Assembly: GCA_003864495.1 (NCBI GenBank)
Contig: ML133436.1
Coordinates: 992,001-1,056,000 of the forward strand
Direction of reading: 5' to 3'
Length of the DNA: 64,000 bases
DNA from: Nemopilema nomurai
Taxonomy: Eukaryota > Cnidaria > Scyphozoa > Rhizostomeae > Rhizostomatidae
Positions 1 to 12,323 of the stretch are shown here, piece after piece (the first letter of the stretch is position 1; the number at the start of each line of letters is the position of its first letter). Below the pieces are notes generated by a model. The model ran no database searches, was not told the DNA's origin, and saw only the letters and a program-made list of their open reading frames with translations. The position numbers and the translations under genes are program-made.

Positions 1-3000
1 CTGCTTGCAGACTCAGTGTTGGCCTTTGGACAAGTTTCTTACACTCAGCTGGGCTTCGTTTTGCATGCTTTTTTCGACTAGCATCCCACCCCCGTTTGCA
101 TTGCCTCAATGACACAAGTCTGAAGACATCGCTGTAATTTCCTATGAACAGGACGTTTCCATAAGTCAATATACAGTTCACTGGTATCAACCGCTCGCTC
201 TATTGTGCTGTTTGTGACCAGCTGAGTGGTCCAATAAAGAACTGGATCGGCTTTCTTACGATCGATTCAAATGGATAATCCAGACCCGATGGCTGAAGGT
301 GGCTTTGCAAGGCGCGCTGTTGAGAGCACAGTTACTACACTCCAACTTAAGTTGATCACATTTTGACCCAAAAGGATACTTTGGTTAGAGCTCATTAAAA
401 TAATCCAGACATTATGTTTCGACGTTTTTCTTCTAATAGAATCTGCTGGGTAACCAAATACAATTTTCCCTTTAGTCGCTTATCCTTTTTTGCAACAAAA
501 CTCTACGACAAACTGAAACAAATAGAGAATAAGGATCAGAATTGCTGTTCTTTGTTTGTAATTTGTTTCTTTCATAGCATTTTTTATGCAGAATTCAGGA
601 TTATATTTTTTCGGTCTTTAAGCGTTGCACACTAGAAACGTGTATGTAATTTCATTAGACGATTAAACTCTCTATCTATGTGATTACGATGTGATTACAA
701 TTAAATCACGAAGAATGAAATTCAGTTTCTTGGTAACAGCATACAAAAACATTTCAAAACGATTAATTTTAAGCAAAGCATAGTTCAAAGGACCTTCTCA
801 TATCCTCTCTCCGTTTTCTAAAAGAGTATTACAACACATTTCCTGTTTTTTTCTCCGGCAGATAGAACCGATCCAGATAGGGGGAATGCGAAACTGTATT
901 TGAACAGCCGTCGATTCCCTTTCGAACGAGGCGATGGGTGTAATAAGATGTTGAAAACCCTAGGCGTGTGGAACAAAGCAGGGAACAATCTTTAAGCTGG
1001 TAGCCATTCAAATGGCAGAATAAGAGAAACCTAGAATGGTAATGAAACATAATTGGGGAACGTGTGCCCATCCAACTTTCAATTCTTAGCTCTCTTATTG
1101 AAGAGAAGATTGAATGATTTGTTCTTTTAGTCAACTCATTTACTGTCTTTTCATTTTTCGTAAGGCATATCCACTGTCAGTTCAGCTGAATACAGTTAAC
1201 ATGGTCTGCATTGTATCCCTGTAAAATTGATTCTGTAACCCTAATCTACCTTTAAAACGCGCGTTTATGAGAGCATTGGCAGCGATTCGAATGCATGCGA
1301 GTGACCCCTTCTTACATACTAGTTCAGTCGATTCACTGCAACAAGGCAGGAACAAAGCATGACATGATCTCTTACCTTCTAAGCCCAATCCAGCGTCTAG
1401 ACATTATTATTTACCGTTCGGTTTTGAGCCTAAAACTACCGCGGATTCTCAAATTGATTTAACTTTAATGCCGTGCCGAAAATGAGATAAACCAAAAATA
1501 CTATCTGGCTAATCGATAATACCCATTGACTTTTATTTGTCTGTGCATCTCGTTAGAATTTTCAAAACAAATGCTCACTTTATCCGGCCCTGCTACGTGA
1601 AGTCTAGGCCGTAGTTATGCACTTTGTGAGTATAGTTTAATCAATCTAATGCTGTCAATATCGAAAGAAGTCGGAATAATGCGTCTCAAATCAAACTTAA
1701 GAAATCATAATTAGCTCCAAACTCACTAACCACGTGATATGACTGATATTAGCAAATGGCTAGGCCCGGAATGTTGGTAATCCAGTTTGGACCATGAATG
1801 AAGCCCTGTTTTTATAAGACCTGTCTGCTTGAAGGAGAATCATTAGGAAATGATGACCCTCTATAAAATAGAATCCAATATTGACTGGCAATATGAAAAG
1901 AGCCTAGTACTCACTCCCGCATACTGCGTTCTAATAAACTAAAAAGCAAGTAATTATGCCTTATTCGTCCGAAGAGCCGTTGTAAATGCAAGTAAATTTC
2001 CAAATAATTTTCCTGGCGCCTTGCTGTGAAGCGTCGATATTACGCCTGACATTTTGTCGGATGCATTTTCGAGAGAGGCTACACGCTTTCTTGGGGGGCA
2101 AATACGTTACCAGATTCATATAAGGCCAAGTTAGGAAACTCACTCAACACAATCTTGAGATCTCGGTTTCATTCATGTAACGCTAGAAGAACCCAAAGGC
2201 ACATTGTTTTTGGGGTTTCTTTTCCAAGTTGTTGTACTAGTTATTGGTTTTATGTTGCAGTTAAAATGGGCAGTTTGAGAGAACTAAATGTAAATTTAAT
2301 TTTACTATACGGTTTATTTCTCTCTAAAGGAAATGCTTAATTCTTTACTACGTTCTTGCAACCTAGCAAATGTAGCTTCTGTAAGGCTCTTGTGAACAAA
2401 GTACTTTGCAAAATTATCCAATTCCTACTGCAATACTCATTATTTGAAACCCCCGTAGAAATTTCTGCTGGCATTTTATCGAGACATACTGTTTATCTCA
2501 TGGAACACCGAATATTTTTCAAGGTCAGGGTTTCCACTTCGTTGGAGTCTAGGCGTTGCCAAAGTGCCACCTACTTGCAATTTTTATTTTTGTCAGAGTT
2601 ATTTGCTTTGTTTTAGAATAACGAAGACTCCAGATATAAATACCTTTGCTTTCTATCAACTCTATGAACACACGTTCCGAAACCTTCTTAAAATACAAAC
2701 AGAACAATGAAGTTTATTTTTTTAATGCTAAGTCTCTATAATGTTTGCTGTTGATACTTTTGCTTAAATCATGCTCTTTGTTTCCACTCTGAAATGATGT
2801 ATTTTTGAAGTATTCTACTGGCATCACCTGTTCATAGTTTCGATAAAAAAAATCGTATTTGAAAGTCAAGATTTGATTCAAGCTTGCTCAACTTCAACTA
2901 ACTGCAATGATAAATGCGTTTGATAATACTCCAAATTTCCTTTCAAGCCAAAAAGAAAGAAATAACAGCCCTTTGTGAATCAGACGAAGTAAAGAATTTA

Positions 3001-4289
3001 CTCGGAAATACGGATGAAATATAACTTCCAGCAAAGTTGTACGTCAGCAAAAACGTATGATAGAATATAGGGAATAGTAGAAAGATGGCATCTTTAGGAG
3101 CTATGCATTTGGCTCTTAAAAAACTATGTCAGTTCTTCGCCCCCATCCCGTAAATTTAATACAGACCTTCATCGTTAGGCTTTAGAAAGCCTTGGATGGG
3201 TCCGCGAGGCTTCAATTCACCTTTCCCTCTCTTTTGAATGGTTTAGATTGTACTTACAATTCATTAATGTCTTTATGTCAGCATCATTAAAAAAAGTGGT
3301 TTCGATACCTTACGATACAAGTGTCGGATCTGTCTGAGACTGAAGAAGAATATTCCTACCTCTACTGATATTGAGAATATTATAGAAAACTTAGACAATG
3401 ATAAGTTTTAGTACATTTGCCAAGAAAAGGAATATTACTATCTAACTCGGAACATATAACAATAGGGCGTGGCACTCCCATATTCTTCTTCCATCCCTAT
3501 GGCCATGTTGTCCTCTTTTTTACTTGGAACAAGTAATGCGACCACGTATTAAATATTTTAAGTATTCTCTAAAATGAGGTCTCACCTTAGGGTCAGACCT
3601 GTGATAAATCACATAGTCGTCACCAAATATCATTTTGTATCAATTTTACAATTTGCTTGTCAACATGCTTCAGTAGTTACTCTGTTGTCTCGGTAACTGG
3701 TCTTGTCTTGGCTCTAGACTCACTGATATGACAGTGATATCATCACCATTCAAAACACCAAACATTTCATTGCAACTTATCGTCAAAACTACAAGGATTC
3801 TGTTTGGGCAAAGGTATCCTTTTTCGGTCAACACACTTTACCAACCATAGCCATCCTGTGAACTCGAAGGTGTTTTGTCGTTAAACGAAAGGAGCAGCAA
3901 ATATGGCCCAGTCGTAGAAGGTTAAGCCAACATTTGACGTTTTCTACCTTTTTTATCTTATTTCATGACATCGTAAACAATATAATAGCGCTATATAAGT
4001 CATCTTAATACATTTAGTTTCTCTTGAAAGGCTATAGGTATTCCTTATGCTTTTCCTACTAGTGTTTAGACAGACGCCAGCGAGCACAAACAATTTACAG
4101 CATTAATGAGACTGATTAATCAAATTTTGGAATTACAAGTCTCTATAGGTTATCAGGGAGAACATGTTATCAGGTTTTGCGCTATCGTACATGAGCTGGA
4201 CACTGATCTTAGCGGATAATCGAAAACAATCGGAATGTTACGACGATGCATCCTTTACCATCGACAGTATTTCCATAAACATAATCATG
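1..4289. other. Intergenic, no supported gene
   Basis: I find no reading frame on either strand with a recognisable domain, plausible codon pattern or matching splice sites. The longest open frames (about 100 codons near 829-1134 minus) look like chance. A short frame is open from base 1 to about base 78 on the plus strand and could be the tail of an exon from a gene outside the window, but nothing in it is recognisable. No RNA gene or tandem repeat stands out. Confidence 0.5.
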
Positions 4290-4990
4290 CAGGCCCGTCA
4301 GAAGCCCCCCCCCCCAATATTCTGCAATTGTTTGCTCTTTAGATCGCAAGGCCATACTATAAGTTTGCAAAAATATAAACCAATTCGGTTACCAGTTATC
4401 TCTTTAAATCATTTATTGCGTGTTCAAAGAACCAATGTATACTTGATCAGGAACGTACAGCACGAGCGGAAAAAGTGAAGTCTTGAAAACTGAATCTATT
4501 ATGCGAAGATGCTGGGAGGGCTTCAAATGCAAGTGTAAAGGAAGGGAAACCCGAGGAACTGTTGTCAATGAGAAGGTTACAGAGATAGCAGAGTCCAACC
4601 CATCAATTTGCATGTCAAAGCCAACTACCACCGTTGTAGCAGAAAATCCAGGTACAAGTATCAAGTTACTGACAGAGCCAAACCAACCGCGGAATCTTAA
4701 GTTCCCTGCCCGGTCTTTCGGCAAGCAAAATTTCAAAAGGTTTTTCCAGCCATCGTGGTTTGACAAGTTCAAGTGGTTGCACTACAACGTAGACTCAAAT
4801 TCAATATTCTGCTTTACCTGTACCAAAGCACTGCAACACAACATGATTTTGTCGACGAAAGGAGAAATTGCATTCACTGCTACGGGTTTCCAAAAATGGA
4901 AAAAGCGCAGTGTTGTTTGCTTTATTCACAGCCCCCCCCCCCCCCCCCAATATCAATTTCGTTCCGACGGGCCTGATCTCTATGGGCCTG
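4290..4990 (+). mobile_element. hAT-superfamily transposon, internally deleted
   Basis: The left end reads CAGGCCCGTC (4290-4299). Its exact reverse complement GACGGGCCTG is at 4966-4975, and a second GGGCCTG is at 4984-4990. A 6-bp direct repeat ATCATG lies immediately outside both ends (4284-4289 and 4991-4996) and looks like a target-site duplication, although hAT elements normally leave 8 bp. Both ends carry a long C-run followed by AATAT (C11 at 4305-4315, C17 at 4932-4948). The only coding content is an N-terminal TTF-type zinc finger; the RNase-H-like transposase and dimerisation regions are missing. The element is therefore a deletion derivative. It ends about 200 bp upstream of the MBOAT7 start codon. 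Confidence 0.65.
4501..4930 (+). pseudogene. TTF-type zinc-finger fragment of hAT transposase (ZMYM1-like)
   Basis: An open frame runs about 143 codons from the Met at 4501 (the frame is also open a few codons upstream) and enters a C17 tract at 4932. The N-terminal 60 residues are low in complexity. Residues about 64-143 match the TTF-type zinc finger of hAT-derived proteins such as ZMYM1: a basic start (RNLKFPARSFGKQNFKRF), then FQPSWFDKF, WLHY, the metal-binding FCFTC, and the closing GFQKWKK followed by CFIH. The frame continues past the C-run for about 30 codons of unrelated sequence before a stop. In intact elements this domain precedes a catalytic region of several hundred residues, which is absent here. 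The domain itself has no stop or frameshift. Domain call is from memory of the family. Confidence 0.7.
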
Positions 4991-5188
4991 ATCATGTACA
5001 CACCTGCTTCCGCATGTCGTAATTTGAGAACCTTATTCAACATTTTCAGTGTACCAAACAACAACAACAACGGTACCATCGCCTGCGAGGTTGAAGTCCG
5101 ATCCCATGGTGTGGGTGGAAATAGTGATCAGATATTGGAGACCCGGTTTTGGATACCAGTGGAGCTATAATCTCAACAGTCGTCGATC

Positions 5189-8100
5189 ATGTCCAGAGAG
5201 GATATCATATACTTAATTTTGCTTCTAATTTGTATACCTTTGGGGCATTTGATCAAGTCTCTGAACAGTGCAAGCCTGAAACAGTTCTTGACTTTTTCAG
5301 TCGGCCTAACTGTTGCCCTTCTTACAGCTGGCTTCGAGGGAATATGGCACTCAGCATTTACAATCCTCGGGAATTTCTTACTGGTGAAAGCTGTTGGATT
5401 GAGGTAGAGTTATGTTTACTTATAGAGGTTGGCGTCAGAGTGGGTTGCACAACCTGAGAGCATCATGGAATAGGCCTAGTGGTAGTAGACTTAAATTTTG
5501 CTCCGTGTCTGTAATGCAGAACACAATTACACATTATCTCCAAAAGGATGCATGCATGTGTGTAGAGACACGCCATTGTTGCATTAATAGTTGGCCAAGG
5601 AAATATTGCTCAAAGCCTTAGGGTTCATTTTGAAAGTACCCTCCCTAATTAGGTTGTCAGTAAACTAGACTTTTATAGAACTAAGTGGTTCTTTGATCAG
5701 AGAAGATGTATTATCTTTATTATCGTGTGATTTCACCTTCATACACCCAGCTCGTTTATATCTAAAACTATCAGACATTGCTCCATTATTATTTCTTTGG
5801 TTCTAACTTGAACTTGCCAGAGTACAAAACAAACTTTTATGTTACTCAGCTCGCATCTATGTCGCATCTTGTTGCCCCTCCCCATATTGACAATGTTAAC
5901 ATTTGGAAATATCACTTACAAGTGCTAAAAGATTACTAACCAATATTTTTTATTCAAGGTATTGCACACTGGCATCCTTCCTGTTTGTTTTTGGGTACCT
6001 GTTCTTCTTTAGAACTTGCACATGGTATGGGTTTCCAACCCCTCCGTCTCATTGTAATGCCATTCAACTGCTTGTTACTATCAGGGTAAGTTTGGTGCTA
6101 GTTTGAACAAAACTATCCTACTACATGTTCTAGTTGAATCCAGGCTTGTTGAAAGTATTACAAGTAGAGGAAGGTAATGATTTTATGGCGAGAACTGTTC
6201 AGAGAATTAGAAGAACAACAATAAGCAAAGTGCTAATATCTGTTTGAATTGGTGTTTCAGATAATGCAGACCTCGCCGTTTCAGGCAGGCGATCACGCCT
6301 TGGCATGCTCCTGTCTTTGCTGAGACGCACAATAAATCACGGGATGGTTTATAAGCACCCTTTAATTGTGTTCCTTGTCAATTATTATACAAATAGCTTT
6401 GCAGATCCGAAATTGATTGATATCTAAATAATACGTTGCTACTTTCAATCCCTCTTTCGAGGAAGTTGTTATTGCCAAGTTAAAGCAGACACTTCTTTAT
6501 ATATTTCCGGTCAATAGCCAATAAACATTGTGATCCTTGATTGTTATAATTGTTATAATTGAAACACAGTCACGCAACTTACTCATTCATTCTTTCATAC
6601 ATGTGCATGGAGACAGACTTGTGCTCCTTTTCAAGACAGAAATTTTTAAATCGCCAGTAATTTAAAGGGGCAAGCCATAGAGCTATCTGTTTTTTGCAAG
6701 TATTGCTAGGAGGAAGTTATCGGATCAAAGATCAAGGAAAGAATGGGAAGACAATGGTGGTTTCGATTTGGCGCAAACATGCCGTTTCTGCCTACTTCAA
6801 TGTGAATATTTTTTTTGGTAAAACGCCCACCCACCAAAATACTAATGGAGAGTCCTGATAATGTTATAATTTTCTGGAAGATTTCCATCTGTTTATGTTA
6901 TTTTGATTGGTCCAAATTGAGAAATGGAGCACACCGTTTGATTAAATGTCTCCTGTAATTGTAAACTCTTAAGGAGCTCTTTTAAAAATCGATTTTGTGT
7001 TAGAAATTTTTTATTAGTATTTATTTAAGGATATTCTAGAAGGATCAACTGTATGTATAAATTGTCATTTTCAAACTTTATGTTATACCAGGTAATAAAT
7101 AATGCTGTATCAAATTTTGAACTTCCATTTGATGTATTTTACAGCTCTTTTCTTCTACCCTTATATCCACAGCATGGCATGTATTGCTGTTTTCATCTAT
7201 CTGTTTTTATACTTTTAACTCTTGAGGTGCTAGGCGCAAGTTAAAATATGAAAAGAACTGTTGCTTTCAAAGCCATTTCTTCTCATCATTGCTAGTTTTC
7301 ATCATTCTAATTTTTAGGTGATTGGTCTTGTGTTTGAATACCGTCAAAGTCATTTGAACCCAAAGAAGGATGATGGCAATGATGAGGGCTACAGCTCAGT
7401 TGCCAGAGAAGTTAGACTATGGGACTCTCCAATCAATCCAAACCTCTATGACTTCTACAGCTATGCATATTGTTATTGTGGACTGATGACTGGACCATAT
7501 TACACATTCAAGACTTATAAGGATATGCTCAATCAAGATGGTACCAAAATATCAACAGTTTGGCCAGCTTTGCGAAAGCTTAGAAGTCTACCAGCATTTG
7601 CTGTTCCATACCTCATATTGCATTCATATTTCCCAGCCAAGCATATAGGAACACCAGAGTATCTTAATCATGAGTGGGGCTTAGCCTATAGGCTGCTTTA
7701 CCTTGTACCATGTTTTACTTGGTTTAGATATCGCTTTTATATCGGCTGGATGCTAGCAGAAGCAATGTGCATCACAGTAGGTATTGGTGCATACCCATTT
7801 GAGAGTGAACCTATGCCAGGCATAGGCCCGACGAAGCCATATGAGATGAACCTAGACAAGGGAATGGAACCAAAACCAAATGGTGACACTCACAGGTTTG
7901 TATCAGCATTTACCCTAAAATGGCAAAATAGCCCCCCTTCCAAATAATGGCCCCTGATGAATAAGGGCCCCAGGATAAGGGCAATTTTTACAATAAGTAA
8001 CCCCTGCTTGAAAAAGTGCCCTCTAAATAAACAGGGTGTTAGTTTAAATGCAAAAAAAATAGACGAGGCACTTTGAATTTAACAAAACAACACAGTTTAT

Positions 8101-9696
8101 TGTCAACATGCATTTCAACATAATGAAAAAGAAAAAAATATTTTATGGTTGGTCGTTTAATGATCTGGACCTGTTTGAAATTGAAGAAAACATTTCTTGC
8201 AATTTCAGGGCCTGAATTCCTGATAGTTGATTTAGGCCATGAAGAGAAAGAAAGAATTTTAATTTTATAGGACCTTTTAGTTCATTGAGTGTGTATGACA
8301 TTTTTTATAATCTTCCTCAGAAAAAGAACTGGCAAACACTGAAAATATTGTTTTTCCTTTACATAAAATGAGCAAAAATTAAAAATTATGCCTGCTGAAT
8401 TAACCCCCTCCTGTTGAAAGTTTATTCTTAAAATACAGACCCCAGGCGCTAATTCCATCATTTACAGTATTTCAAGTCTGTTTTGGGTTTTTCCTAACCG
8501 GTTTTCAAGCAGTTATTCAATATATATGTGTGTATGAGCAGAGATATATTTTGGTTACTAGGCCAAAGCTGTATTTAGTACTGCTCACTTCCCACTTAAT
8601 ATTTTGATTATCATCCACTCTTATATGGAAAGTTTTCTTTTATAGCAGGCCGGATGCATATTCAGAAAGGATAACTGGTTTCCCTGTATTCTTCTTGATA
8701 AAAGAGTTGGGTAGTCCTAGTCAGTAGCATCTTCAGTTATGACTCAAACCACTACCTGATAGTTTGTATGCATGGACTATTTGCCTTCCTTTGAAGCAAT
8801 TCATGATTATCAATTCTTTATATTTCCTTATATATAGCTTTGGAACTGTCCAGAACATAGACATTTTTGATGTTGAATTTTCCTCACAAGTGAGATATGC
8901 AATGAAGGCATGGAATAAAACTGTCCAGTGGTGGCTGGCTAATTATGTTCATAGGCAAATTCCATTCAAGAAACACAGGTAAGTACAACTGTTTTTGAAA
9001 TGTTTGTTGATTAGGATTTTATCATGCTATTTGTAATATAGGAATAAAGTATTTCATTCAGCCCAACATTCTAGATGGTCATGATAAGACTGTAGGTGTT
9101 CAAAATCAGTTGAATTTTGAGAGCCTGGTCAGTGATATCTGGGCACCCGATTGACCCAGTTCTTTTGTTTTTGGTTGGCTTATTAACACTTATTAACACA
9201 CTAATACTTCTCCAGCTGGGGTTCCATTAACTTTTGAAGGTGTTGAATGTGTTAACAAGTTCCTGGGTATATTTTTATGCATTATGCTCACTTTTCTACC
9301 TGCAAGAAACGACAATGAAGTATAACTTTGCTCCTGTTATTACTCATGTTGTGTTTTTTCAGGATGGCCATTGTGCTGTTTGTAAGTGCATTTTGGCATG
9401 GTGTTTATCCTGGCTACTATGTCACTTTTATGACTGTACCACTGATGATATTCTCAGATAGTCAACTGGGAAAGCTTGTAAAGCCATACCTCAGCAGCAA
9501 TAAACAGCTCTACTACTATGAATGGGTGCGGTGGTTTTGCTTGTATAGAACATACGAGTACTTGAGTGTTGGCTTCATAATGCTCAAATTGGATGTTGTG
9601 TGGACTGTCTTTAAAGCCAATTATTTCATTGGACACATTATAATGACAATTGTATCTATATTACCTTTTATTTGCCAAAACAAGACCAACTGGTAA
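5189..9696 (+). CDS. MBOAT7: Lysophosphatidylinositol acyltransferase (MBOAT7/LPIAT1)
   Basis: Five coding exons join in phase: 5189-5403, 5959-6085, 7318-7895, 8838-8978, 9363-9696, giving 464 residues (human 472). All junctions are GT-AG. The family transfers arachidonoyl-type chains from acyl-CoA to lysophosphatidylinositol in ER membranes, within phosphatidylinositol remodelling. The start MSREDIIYLILLLICIPLG parallels the human N terminus and opens the first membrane segment. Further family blocks are SYAYCYCGLMTGPYY (exon 3), the catalytic-Asn motif AWNKTVQWW (Asn about 333) and the catalytic-His motif FWHGVYPGYY (His about 366). The protein is hydrophobic throughout, as expected for a multipass MBOAT enzyme. 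The loop before the Asn motif is shorter in acidic/proline residues than in vertebrates. The gene appears intact and has a deleted hAT element just upstream. Exon borders are predicted from sequence, not transcripts. Confidence 0.95.
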
Positions 9697-9700
9697 TAAA
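9695..9700 (+). terminator. Possible MBOAT7 poly(A) signal
   Basis: AATAAA overlaps the TAA stop codon of MBOAT7. No other canonical AATAAA is visible on this strand before SF3B5, so either this signal or a non-canonical one further down is used. Confidence 0.35.
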
Positions 9701-10456
9701 GATTTTAGCGGCATGAACATGGACTTGAAAGACAATGTAAATGCAAACAGCAAGAAGGATTGATGTAAATCTCAAATAACCAAGCTTCCTGGTAGTGCAT
9801 ATTACGTTCTGAGTAGCATGTATTGTTTAGTTATTTAGGAGGATAGCTGATTTATATGAGAAAATGCTTTTGATTTGATTAATTTTAAGAGCATTGTTGG
9901 GCTAAAGGCCATCAAAACATTGTTTATGTGGTAGTTTTTTTAATGTTGATCAGCCTTTGCTCCATTTCTTTGAAGTTTTCTTGTTAAAAGCATTTTGTTC
10001 AAGTTTATGTTTAGTGTTTAGTATTTCTTTGTTACAGTTATTGATTAGTTACATATTAACCATGTTTTTGTTTCAGCATGTGTACTTTTGCCACCTAAAA
10101 TAACCTAGTCAGTTGAATTTGCCCAAATTCTATTGTGTGTATATTGTGTATATTGTGTGTATAGCCCAATCCAGCTATCACATAACAATAGTAAGATCCT
10201 TCATCCAATAGCACTTAAAATTTCACATGAATTGGAAATAATCTCAAGCTCTGTAGAAAGTTTTTTCAAATGCTTGTTAATTCACTTTTCAGAAGGCATT
10301 TTCTTCCAATAGCCGCTTATGCAAAAAAGTTATTATTTATGAAAACTCTATTGGAAGCGTGAGAGTGTAACAGAAAGTGAGAAAGATACCAACAACTTTT
10401 GATCAGAAAAGAAAGCAATCAACAATATACAACAAAATGCTGGAAGTCTGATTGAC
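9701..10456. other. Convergent intergenic spacer
   Basis: This AT-rich spacer separates the 3' ends of MBOAT7 (+) and SF3B5 (-). It contains a short GTGTATATT-type microsatellite at about 10133-10161 and no open frame of note. It probably holds the 3' UTRs of both genes. Confidence 0.5.
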
Positions 10457-10462
10457 TTTATT
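10457..10462 (-). terminator. Possible SF3B5 poly(A) signal
   Basis: On the minus strand AATAAA overlaps the SF3B5 stop codon (GAA TAA AG). If used, cleavage would fall within about 30 bp and the 3' UTR would be very short. Confidence 0.35.
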
Positions 10463-12015
10463 CCCATTCAGGCCTCTCTGGTGGTCTTCCACATGGTTGA
10501 AGCATTTTCTGAAATGAATAATATTGCATTAACAATAGAAAAGGTATCCCATTTGTTGAAATAGCAAACCAACTTCTAATGAGTATAACAAAACCTTCAC
10601 TTCAAACACCTTTCAACTGCCAAAAAATTAAACTGTTATTTATCATTCAAATGTTTTCATTTCAAATAGGCTTTCAAAAGTTTCAAGTACCTTATATTTT
10701 GTTACAAAAAACACATAATTTTTCTTATTGCGTCTACATAGTTTAACAGTTAATACCTTCTGTAGATTAAATTTGACTCTTGCTTTAGTTTCATTCTCAG
10801 CAACTGCAAAAAACTCCAGAAGGTTGTTGTGCCCAAGGTAAGATGCAATTGAGTCTCTTTGTTGATTTACCAACCACTCACTTTAATTAGAAAAATTTGA
10901 ATTTTATTATCACAGTAAGAAACATTTAAATTGATATACTCATCGATTACACTGAGAATTAAAGCAGAAATGCATAAACACATTGTAGATTCCAAGGTAA
11001 GTCATTCATAATATGTTGGAATAAGTCACAGAAACATCAAAGAAACTGTCATTAAATTCAACTGATTCAGCAAAGAAAATAAACAATCAATCTCTATGAG
11101 TTATAATTACTCACAATTTGGTTGTGTCAGAGTGACCAGTGCCCACATACTTAGATTGTACTGCAGAAAAAATTTTGTTACTGATTAAAAAATTCTGTTT
11201 TAACACTGATAAAGACAAGGGTACCTTCAAAGTGACTGATAGATGATCTGAGAAAATTTCTAACATTAAATAACACAAATTTCCATTATTTTGACCAAAA
11301 TAGAAATTGTTAAACATATAAATAATGCATTTTGCAGTGCCACAATGGCAAATACATGGAAAGTGGTTCTTTTGCAGATAATTTGAATTTCGCAAGGCAG
11401 CATTAACAATTTTTGAAATACCAGAAGCAGAAAAAACTAGTACATAGCAATATGTAGCATTTGATTATGCTGCGTGCAACTGTCAAAGCTTGTTTTGCTG
11501 AGATACAGACATAAACAAGATTAGCAACTGAGTGCTGCTGTAAAAGTATAAATGCATCAACTTCTCTTTTCACTATAGAGATTTGAAATGTTGACTATTC
11601 GATATCAGAAGAACGAGAAAGTTAACTTACAGTGCTCAAGCTGGCTGTGAATGTTATACCGGTCGACCTAGAAAATAATATGACCAAGGTATCGATCAAT
11701 AGAATATTAAATTTTTCTGTCGTTGCTATGTTATTAAAAGGAATATAGTGCTACTCCACAACGCTAGCAACAAGGAAAGTACGGGATCTAACCATGCTTG
11801 GGGGCCAAAAAAGCGGTAAACTTGAAACGTCTTCTATCTTTCATTTTTCCTACTTTGATATTAGAAAACTCGTGGATGACATCTAGCAAAACATGGTACC
11901 TCTCCGGATTGTCCAATTTCGCCGAAGGCTCAGTCGTTTAAAAAAAAATTAAAGAGTTGCGAAGGAAATGGATCCTTTCGTTCGATTAAATAGTGTAAAT
12001 ACTTGCACTTACCAT
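10458..12015 (-). CDS. SF3B5: Splicing factor 3B subunit 5 (SF3b10)
   Basis: Five coding exons on the minus strand: 12015-12013 (only the ATG), 11667-11631, 11160-11115, 10880-10757, 10508-10458. They give 261 nt, or 86 residues, the same length as human SF3B5. SF3B5 is a small helical scaffold subunit of the SF3b complex in U2 snRNP, which binds the branch site. Recognisable blocks are DRYNIHSQLEH, LQSKYVGTGHSDTTK, EWLVNQQRDS, FFAVAENETKARVKFNL and KMLQPCGRPPE, each alignable to the human protein without gaps. The Trp before EWLV in human is Phe here. The junctions are GT-AG, with phases 0, 1, 2 and 0. None of the exons is long enough to be noticed alone; the call rests on the in-phase join and exact length. 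It converges with MBOAT7 and diverges from the decayed ANAPC10 exon. Confidence 0.93.
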
Positions 12016-12142
12016 TGCCTCTTCTCAAGGAAGTCCCTTCGTGCAATGATTGATGTTGGGAAGAATGCAAAACTGCAATTTTGCAACCACCTCGTTTAGA
12101 AGCTCGTGAGCGAGGTTGGCGCTTCTTCTGCCTGATTTCAAA
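12016..12142. promoter_or_regulatory. Presumed bidirectional promoter, SF3B5 / relic ANAPC10 exon
   Basis: Only 127 bp separate the SF3B5 start codon (minus) from the ATG of the decayed ANAPC10 exon (plus). The right-hand part (about 12085-12142) is clearly similar to the sequence upstream of functional ANAPC10 at 56552-56607, including CGTTT, GAGCGAGG/GAACGAGG and the shared CTGATTTCAAA just before the ATG. No TATA box is evident. The SF3B5 side must still work; activity towards the array is unknown. Confidence 0.5.
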
Positions 12143-12323
12143 ATGTCGGCAACGAAGTCAGCGAGCTACGAGAAGATACTTATACTTCAAAGCTACATGA
12201 ACAACAAGGATTTCCACACATGCCAACCAAACTTTCGAAGAGATTAGTCGAAAGACAACATTTTTGACTCCTATTGACAATTTGAGATCACAGCGCCGCA
12301 GCTCAAAACAACAACCAGTTAAG
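12143..12323 (+). pseudogene. Decayed duplicate of ANAPC10 exon 1
   Basis: The sequence around the ATG at 12143 (CTGATTTCAAAATGTCGGC) matches that of ANAPC10 exon 1 at 56608. The segments TTTCGAAGAGATTAGTCGA and AAAGACAACATTTTTGACTC correspond to the part of exon 1 coding for FGIDQLRDNNFDT. The end, AAGGTTTGTTC, keeps the same splice-donor position (GT at 12324). The relic is 181 bp against 209 bp in the functional exon, with indels and frame-breaking changes, so it cannot encode the Doc-domain start. Weak similarity continues about 55 bp into the intron. It is a DNA-level duplicate rather than a retrocopy, because promoter and intron sequence are included. It lies 247 bp left of the satellite array. 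Confidence 0.8.

Noticed and set aside
829..1134. Minus-strand open frame of 101 codons
   Set aside because: No domain, no splice partner and unremarkable composition; likely chance.
7896..8837. Possible MITE in MBOAT7 intron 3 (runs of GGCCCC, CCCCTG and CCCAGGCGC near both ends)
   Set aside because: The two ends are reminiscent of each other but I could not define matching inverted repeats or a target duplication.
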